Source: ZC4RG19 sp017577565 (GTDB lineage: Bacteria; Actinomycetota; Acidimicrobiia; Acidimicrobiales; VFJN01). From it: DNA of 64,000 bases. The notes beneath the pieces are model-generated. The model was not told where the DNA came from. It did no database searches and saw nothing but the letters and a program-made list of their open reading frames with translations. Made by a program: the position numbers and the translations under genes. The first letter of the stretch is position 1. Each line of letters opens with the position of its first letter. Shown here piece after piece: positions 59,818 to 64,000 of this stretch. The stretch spans positions 1-64,000 of the forward strand of contig VSCH01000008.1 of NCBI GenBank assembly GCA_047459075.1, read 5' to 3'.

Positions 59818-61071
59818 CTAGCGGCCGTCGCCGCCGCTGCGGGCGGGCAGGTCGAGGCCGAGCAGCTCGATGGCGTTGCCGCGGGCGATGCGGTCGATGA
59901 CGCGCTGCTCCAGGTGGCCGAACTGCCGGGCGGCGGCCTCGCGGCTGTGGGGCCAGGTGCCGTCCTGGTGCGGGTAGTCGGTCTCGAACACGACGTTGGC
60001 CTCGCCCACCTTGTCGAGGAGCTCGACGCCCACCGGGTCCTTGAAGAAGCAGCTCGTGACCTGACGGTAGTAGTACGTCGACGGCGGCTCGGGGCAGTGG
60101 CGCTGCGAGTCGGCCCAGCCCCGGTGCGTCTCCCACACGTCGTCCGCCCGCTGGAGGACGTAGGGGATCCAGCCGATCTGGGACTCGGCGTACAGCAGCT
60201 TCAGCCCGGGGAACCGGTGCAGGACGCCCGAGTACAGCCAGTCGGTCAGGCTGTTGATGCTGTTGCCGACGAGGATGGTCGCCGCCACGGCGTCGGGGCT
60301 GTCGGGCGAGGCCTTGGGCGTCTTCGTGCCGGAGCCGATGTGCATGCACAGCACGGTGCCGGTCTCCTGGCAGGCGGCGAAGAACGGGTCCCACTCGCCC
60401 GAGTAGATGCTCGGCAGGCCCAGGTAGGTGGGCAGCTCGCTGAAGGCGACGGCCCGGACGCCGCGCTCGGCGTTGCGCCGGACCTCGGCGACGGCGGCCT
60501 CGACGTCCCACAGCGGGACGAGGCACAGCGGGACGAGCCGGCCGCCGCTGTCACCGCACCACTCCTCGACCATCCAGTCGTTGTAGGCCTGGACGCACAG
60601 CGCCGCGAGCTCGCGGTCCTTGCCCCACAGGAAGAGCTGGCCGCAGAACCGGGGCAGGTTGGGGAAGCACAGCTGCGCCTCGACGCCGTTGACGTCCATG
60701 TCGGCCAGGCGCGCGGCCGGCTGCCAGCACCCCGGCCGCATGTCGTCGTAGGTGATCGAGCGCAGCTCGACCTCGTCGGCCGGGAAGCCGGCGGCGGCGA
60801 TGGTGCGCTTGACCGAGATCCGCTTGTCCTCGTAGCACCACCAGGCCACGAGCGGGCCGTCGGTGCCGGGCTCCTCGACGTAGCCGGCGTCGACGAGCTT
60901 GACGGTGCCGGCCGGCAGCATCTCGACGTGCGGCCCGACGTCGCGGTACCGGGCCGGCAGGCGCGCGGTCCACACGTCCGGCGGCTCCACGACGTGGGCG
61001 TCGCAGTCGACGATGGGCGGGATGCGGGCGACCAGGTCGTCGGCCGGCTCGGTGGGCGCAGGGACGAGCAT
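59818..61071 (-). CDS. Amidohydrolase 2-family metal-dependent hydrolase/decarboxylase
   Basis: A 417-residue TIM-barrel amidohydrolase of the PF04909 type: PIVDCDAHVVEPPDVW (metal Asp-x-His), MCMHIGSGT-like VLCMHIGSGTKTP, LLYAESQIGWIPYVLQRADD and FETDYPHQDGTWPHSRE with the metal Asp. Relatives include hydrolases and decarboxylases acting on cyclic or aromatic acids, and are common in actinobacterial steroid and aromatic loci. ATG 61071 follows AGGAGTGACG. It is the first gene of the minus-strand unit, with a TATAAT promoter about 43 bases upstream inside the GntR palindrome. Confidence 0.88.
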   Translation of the reverse strand: MLVPAPTEPADDLVARIPPIVDCDAHVVEPPDVWTARLPARYRDVGPHVEMLPAGTVKLVDAGYVEEPGTDGPLVAWWCYEDKRISVKRTIAAAGFPADEVELRSITYDDMRPGCWQPAARLADMDVNGVEAQLCFPNLPRFCGQLFLWGKDRELAALCVQAYNDWMVEEWCGDSGGRLVPLCLVPLWDVEAAVAEVRRNAERGVRAVAFSELPTYLGLPSIYSGEWDPFFAACQETGTVLCMHIGSGTKTPKASPDSPDAVAATILVGNSINSLTDWLYSGVLHRFPGLKLLYAESQIGWIPYVLQRADDVWETHRGWADSQRHCPEPPSTYYYRQVTSCFFKDPVGVELLDKVGEANVVFETDYPHQDGTWPHSREAAARQFGHLEQRVIDRIARGNAIELLGLDLPARSGGDGR

Positions 61072-61109
61072 CGTCACTCCTCGACGGACGGGGCGCCGGT
61101 GCGGTGATC

Positions 61110-61122
61110 GCATATTATATGC
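61110..61122. promoter_or_regulatory. GntR-type operator embedding a TATAAT -10 box
   Basis: GCATATTATATGC is a perfect palindrome around one central T. Read on the minus strand it contains TATAAT (61114-61119), the -10 box for the amidohydrolase operon; read on the plus strand it contains TATTAT (61113-61118) for the GntR gene. A bound repressor would shut both promoters. Confidence 0.68.
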
Positions 61123-61823
61123 GGCCTGTGACGCCGTCTCGGACCTCGGCGACCCCGGCGGTGCGGCCGCGACCGTCGCGGCCGTCGCGCCCGCCCTCCG
61201 GGGCCGAGGTGGCCGCGCTCCACGTCCGGCGCATGATCTTCGAGGGCCGGCTCCGCCCCGGCGACCGGGTGCCCCAGGACGCGGTCGCCGCCGAGCTGGG
61301 CATCAGCCGCATCCCGCTGCGGGAGGCGCTCATCGCCCTGGAGCGCGAGGGCTGGGTGCGGCTCGAGGCCCACCGCGGCGCGTTCGTCACCCCGCTCGAC
61401 GCCGACGGCGTGCGGGACCACTACCACCTCTACGGCATCACCTACGGCTTCGCCGCCGCCCGGGCGGTCGAGCGGGCGCCGGCGGGCCTCGCCGACCGCC
61501 TGGACGCCCTGGCCCGCGTCGTCGAGACGACCGACGACCCGGTCGGGCTGCAGGAGGCGGTCGTCGCCTTCCACGCCGCGGTCGTCGAGGCGGCCGGCTC
61601 GCGGCCGGTGCGGGTGGCGCTCCGGGCCTCGCCGCCGCTCGTCCCCGGCAGCTTCTTCGAGGTCGTGCCGGAGGCCGTCGAGGTCGAGCGGCGCGGCGTC
61701 CGGGCGGTCGTCGAGCGGGTGCGGGCCGGCGACGGGCCGGGCGCGGAGGCCGCCTACCGGGCGATGATGCGGGAGCAGGCCGACCTGGCCGTGGCCGCCC
61801 TGCGCCGGCGGGGCGTCATCTGA
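61119..61823 (+). CDS. GntR-family (FCD-type) regulator of the catabolic locus
   Basis: A 234-residue regulator. The N-terminal winged helix (about 28-95) shows LHVRRMIFEGRLRPGDRVPQ, VAAELGISRIPLREALIALEREGWV and the wing RLEAHRGAFVTPL. The C-terminal helical FCD domain (about 105-234) is shorter than usual and its metal-ligand pattern is incomplete. Usual ligands are organic acids or acyl-CoAs. ATG 61119 lies inside the palindrome; GTG 61128 is the better start if the TATTAT promoter drives a leaderless mRNA. It is divergent from the amidohydrolase operon and upstream of a P450. Confidence 0.86.
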   Translation: MRPVTPSRTSATPAVRPRPSRPSRPPSGAEVAALHVRRMIFEGRLRPGDRVPQDAVAAELGISRIPLREALIALEREGWVRLEAHRGAFVTPLDADGVRDHYHLYGITYGFAAARAVERAPAGLADRLDALARVVETTDDPVGLQEAVVAFHAAVVEAAGSRPVRVALRASPPLVPGSFFEVVPEAVEVERRGVRAVVERVRAGDGPGAEAAYRAMMREQADLAVAALRRRGVI

Positions 61824-61842
61824 GCGCCGCGCCGGACCCACT

Positions 61843-61856
61843 CATATATCGTATGC
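61843..61856. promoter_or_regulatory. Second GntR-like site before the P450 gene
   Basis: CATATATCGTATGC lies 40 bases before the P450 start, in an AT-rich patch unlike its surroundings. Its half-sites (TCATA/TATGC) resemble those of the palindrome at 61110, but with a five- instead of three-base gap. It could also hold the -10 box of the P450. Confidence 0.4.
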
Positions 61857-61896
61857 AATCCCAGAGCCGGCCTGGCTGACACGCGAGGGGGACGCC

Positions 61897-63099
61897 ATGG
61901 ACACCGCGGTCGACGAGCTCTACTGGGACCCGTTCGACGTCGAGATCGACGCCGACCCCTACGGCATCTGGAAGCGGATGCGGGACGAGGCGCCCGTCTA
62001 CCGCAACGAGCGCTACGACTTCTACGCGCTCAGCCGCTACGACGACGTCATGGCCGCCCACCGCGACCCGGCCACCTACAGCTCGGCACACGGCACCGTG
62101 CTCGAGCTGATGAGCGACGAGCCCCTCGACACCGGGCTGATGATCTTCATGGACCCGCCGGAGCACACCCGCCTGCGGGCGCTGGTGTCCCGGGCCTTCA
62201 CGCCCCGGCGGGTCGCGGCGCTGGAGGACCGCATCCGCGAGCTGTGCCGGGGCTTCCTCGACGAGTGGGAGGACGGCGGCACCTTCGACCTGGTCACGCA
62301 GTTCGCGGCGCCGCTGCCCTCCGAGGTCATCTCCTCGCTGCTCGGGGTGCCGCCCTCGGACGCCCCCACGGTCCGCCGGCTGATCGACACGGTCTTCCAC
62401 ATCGAGCCGGGCGCCGGCATGGTCAACGACACCTCGCTGCGGGCCCGGCTGGAGCTGAACGACTACCTGCTGGACGCGCTCGACGAGCGGGTCGCCCGCC
62501 CCCGGGACGACCTGCTGACCGCGCTGACCCAGGCCGAGATCACCGACGAGGACGGCACGACCCGGCGCCTCGGGCGCCAGGAGATGGCCGACTTCGCCAA
62601 CCTGCTCGTCAGCGCCGGCACCGAGACCGTGGCCCGCCTCCTCGGCTGGGCGGCGGTCCTGCTCGACCAGCACCCCGACCAGCGGGCCGACCTGGCCGCC
62701 GACCCGTCGCTCATCCCCAACGCGGTCGAGGAGCTCCTGCGCTACGAGGCGCCCTCGCCGGTGCAGGGCCGGTGGCTCACCCGCGACGTCGAGCTGCACG
62801 GCGTGACCATGCCGGCCGGCTCCAAGGTGCTGCTGCTGACCGGCTCGGCCGGTCGCGACGAGCGCCGCTTCCCCAACGCCGACGTGTTCGACGTCCACCG
62901 GGAGATCGACCAGCACGTCTCGTTCGGCTACGGCATCCACTACTGCCTGGGCGCGGCGCTCGCCCGCCTCGAGGGGCGCATCGGCCTGGAGGAGCTGCTC
63001 GCCCGCCGGCCGCGCTGGGAGGTCGACCACGACGCCTGCGTCCGGCTGCACACGAGCACCGTGCGGGGCTGGGTGAGCGTGCCGGCCCGGGCCGCCTGA
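61897..63099 (+). CDS. Cytochrome P450 of the catabolic locus
   Basis: A 400-residue soluble P450. I-helix AGTETVARLLG (about 243-253) has Val in place of the usual second Thr of the oxygen-activation pair; ExxR is in VEELLRYEAP; the haem loop is FGYGIHYCLGAALARLEG with Cys near 350. ATG 61897 follows GAGGGGGAC. It lies behind a GntR-like site and next to the GntR gene, so it is probably co-regulated with the degradation operon. The missing Thr is known in some P450s and does not prevent activity. Confidence 0.93.
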   Translation: MDTAVDELYWDPFDVEIDADPYGIWKRMRDEAPVYRNERYDFYALSRYDDVMAAHRDPATYSSAHGTVLELMSDEPLDTGLMIFMDPPEHTRLRALVSRAFTPRRVAALEDRIRELCRGFLDEWEDGGTFDLVTQFAAPLPSEVISSLLGVPPSDAPTVRRLIDTVFHIEPGAGMVNDTSLRARLELNDYLLDALDERVARPRDDLLTALTQAEITDEDGTTRRLGRQEMADFANLLVSAGTETVARLLGWAAVLLDQHPDQRADLAADPSLIPNAVEELLRYEAPSPVQGRWLTRDVELHGVTMPAGSKVLLLTGSAGRDERRFPNADVFDVHREIDQHVSFGYGIHYCLGAALARLEGRIGLEELLARRPRWEVDHDACVRLHTSTVRGWVSVPARAA

Positions 63100-63139
63100 G
63101 CGGCGCCCGCCAGCGCGACCCGCCCCGGGCGGCGGCCGG

Positions 63140-64000
63140 TCAGGCGGTGGCGACGACGCCGTCCGCCACCAGCTCCTCGACGGCCCCCCGGTCGAGCCCG
63201 AGCAGCTCGGTCAGCACCGCCTCGGTGTCGGCGCCGAGCACCGGCGGCGGGCCGGCGGGGGCCTCCGGCACCGCCGAGAGCTTGATGGGGTTGCCGGGGA
63301 CGAGCACCGGCGGCCCGCCGTCGGGCCGGGGGATCTCCACCAGCATGTTCCGGGCGGCGAGGTGGGGGTCGGCGACGAGGTCGCCGCCGTCGTTGCAGGG
63401 CCCGGCGGCCACCCCGGCCGCGGCCAGCTCGGCCGCGGCCTCGTGCTTCGTGCGGCTCGCGGCCCAGGCCTCGATGCCGGGCCGGATGACGTCCTCCAGG
63501 TGCTCGCGCCACGAGGGCGGGTCGGCGAGCCGGGGGTCCTCGAGCCAGCCCGGCTGGCCGATGACCTCGCACAGGCGCTCGAACTGGTGGCGCCGGCCCA
63601 CCTGCACGACGAACCAGCCGTCGCTCGCCCGGAAGCCGTCGACGATGAGCGGGTCACGGCGCTCGGTCACGCCCATCGACCAGAAGTTGGCGACGATGTC
63701 GGTGAGCGAGACGAGGGCGTCGTACATGGCGACGTCGACCCGCTGGCCCTCGCCGGTGCGGTCGCGGTGGCGGAGGGCGGCGAGCAGCCCGACGGTGGCG
63801 AACAGCGCGGTGCCGATGTCGCCGAGCGCTCCGACGGGGGCGACGACCGGCGGGTCGTCGCCCCGGCGCGACCACTCGTAGATGCCCGACATGGCCTCGA
63901 CGGTCGAGGCGAACGCCGGCCAGCCGTCGTAGGGCGACGGGTCGGCGCCGAAGCCGGACACCGACAGGTAGACGACCGACGGGTGGCGGGCGGCGACGTC
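63140..64000 (-). CDS. CaiB/BaiF family III CoA-transferase (partial)
   Basis: The C-terminal 286 residues or so of a family III CoA-transferase; the gene runs past the window edge and its start is not visible. Visible segments: the N-terminal-side SVVYLSVSGFGADPSPYDGWPAF, GDIGTALFATVGLLAAL, GEGQRVDVAMYDALVSL, and FVVQVGRRHQFERLCEVIG, ending GLDRGAVEELVADG. The catalytic Asp is in the DVAMYD stretch region. It moves CoA between organic acids, fitting the neighbouring acyl-CoA genes. It is tail to tail with the P450. Confidence 0.9.
   Translation of the reverse strand, partial: DVAARHPSVVYLSVSGFGADPSPYDGWPAFASTVEAMSGIYEWSRRGDDPPVVAPVGALGDIGTALFATVGLLAALRHRDRTGEGQRVDVAMYDALVSLTDIVANFWSMGVTERRDPLIVDGFRASDGWFVVQVGRRHQFERLCEVIGQPGWLEDPRLADPPSWREHLEDVIRPGIEAWAASRTKHEAAAELAAAGVAAGPCNDGGDLVADPHLAARNMLVEIPRPDGGPPVLVPGNPIKLSAVPEAPAGPPPVLGADTEAVLTELLGLDRGAVEELVADGVVATA

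Overview
The window is about three-quarters G+C, with GTG starts almost as common as ATG, 4-base ATGA/GTGA gene overlaps and many leaderless-type promoters (a TAnnnT -10 box 6-7 bases before the start codon). Together with its gene content (F420-type luciferase-fold oxidoreductases, three cytochromes P450, cydABCD, a DosR-like site family, fused Liv transporters) this points to a high-GC actinobacterium, most likely of the class Acidimicrobiia. That placement is inference; there is no rRNA in the window. I see no tRNA, insertion sequence, prophage or CRISPR array, and no gene-free stretch longer than about 220 bases.

Left part (1-8.1 kb): an NfeD/flotillin pair; an LLM oxidoreductase; a YwiC-RIC-truncated haemoglobin operon for nitrosative or low-oxygen stress; and a sulfide/persulfide module (CstB-like persulfide dioxygenase-rhodanese plus TauE exporter, divergent from a CstR-like repressor, with two GC-tract operators between them).

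8.1-25.7 kb: cytochrome bd oxidase with its assembly exporter (cydABCD) behind two tandem DosR-like boxes; a P450; dinB behind a LexA box; a methyltransferase; a heterodimeric ABC exporter; a leader region with a probable leaderless upstream ORF and two hairpins before an unknown gene; a hemerythrin-like gene with another DosR-like box; and a TetR-ferredoxin-P450 operon divergent from a cupin.

25.7-45.7 kb, mostly housekeeping and stress: fused PutA, an Old Yellow Enzyme with a KstR-like box, an ArsR-arsenate reductase fusion behind a perfect 22-bp palindrome, glyA under a ZTP riboswitch, cobQ, two cation/proton antiporters, a CaCA exchanger, tandem USP, treZ, rtcB with archease, and a phosphoribosyltransferase-hydrolase fusion resembling a mycobacterial dormancy protein.

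45.7-64 kb: a large acyl-CoA catabolic and transport locus, nearly all on the minus strand. It encodes a GntR regulator, amidohydrolase, LLM oxidoreductase, LivG, a LivH-LivM-LivF triple fusion, a binding protein without a signal peptide, a NIPSNAP-like protein, a MaoC dehydratase, three crotonases, an acyl-CoA dehydrogenase, an acyl-CoA ligase and an SDR. A P450 (plus strand) and a CoA-transferase (minus strand, cut by the window edge) follow beyond the GntR gene. The genes are tightly coupled and the substrate is unknown; this is the best candidate for an undescribed pathway. A second theme is a set of promoters (YwiC operon, cyd, hemerythrin) sharing one DosR-like box at a fixed distance from the -10 box, which suggests a hypoxia/NO regulon.
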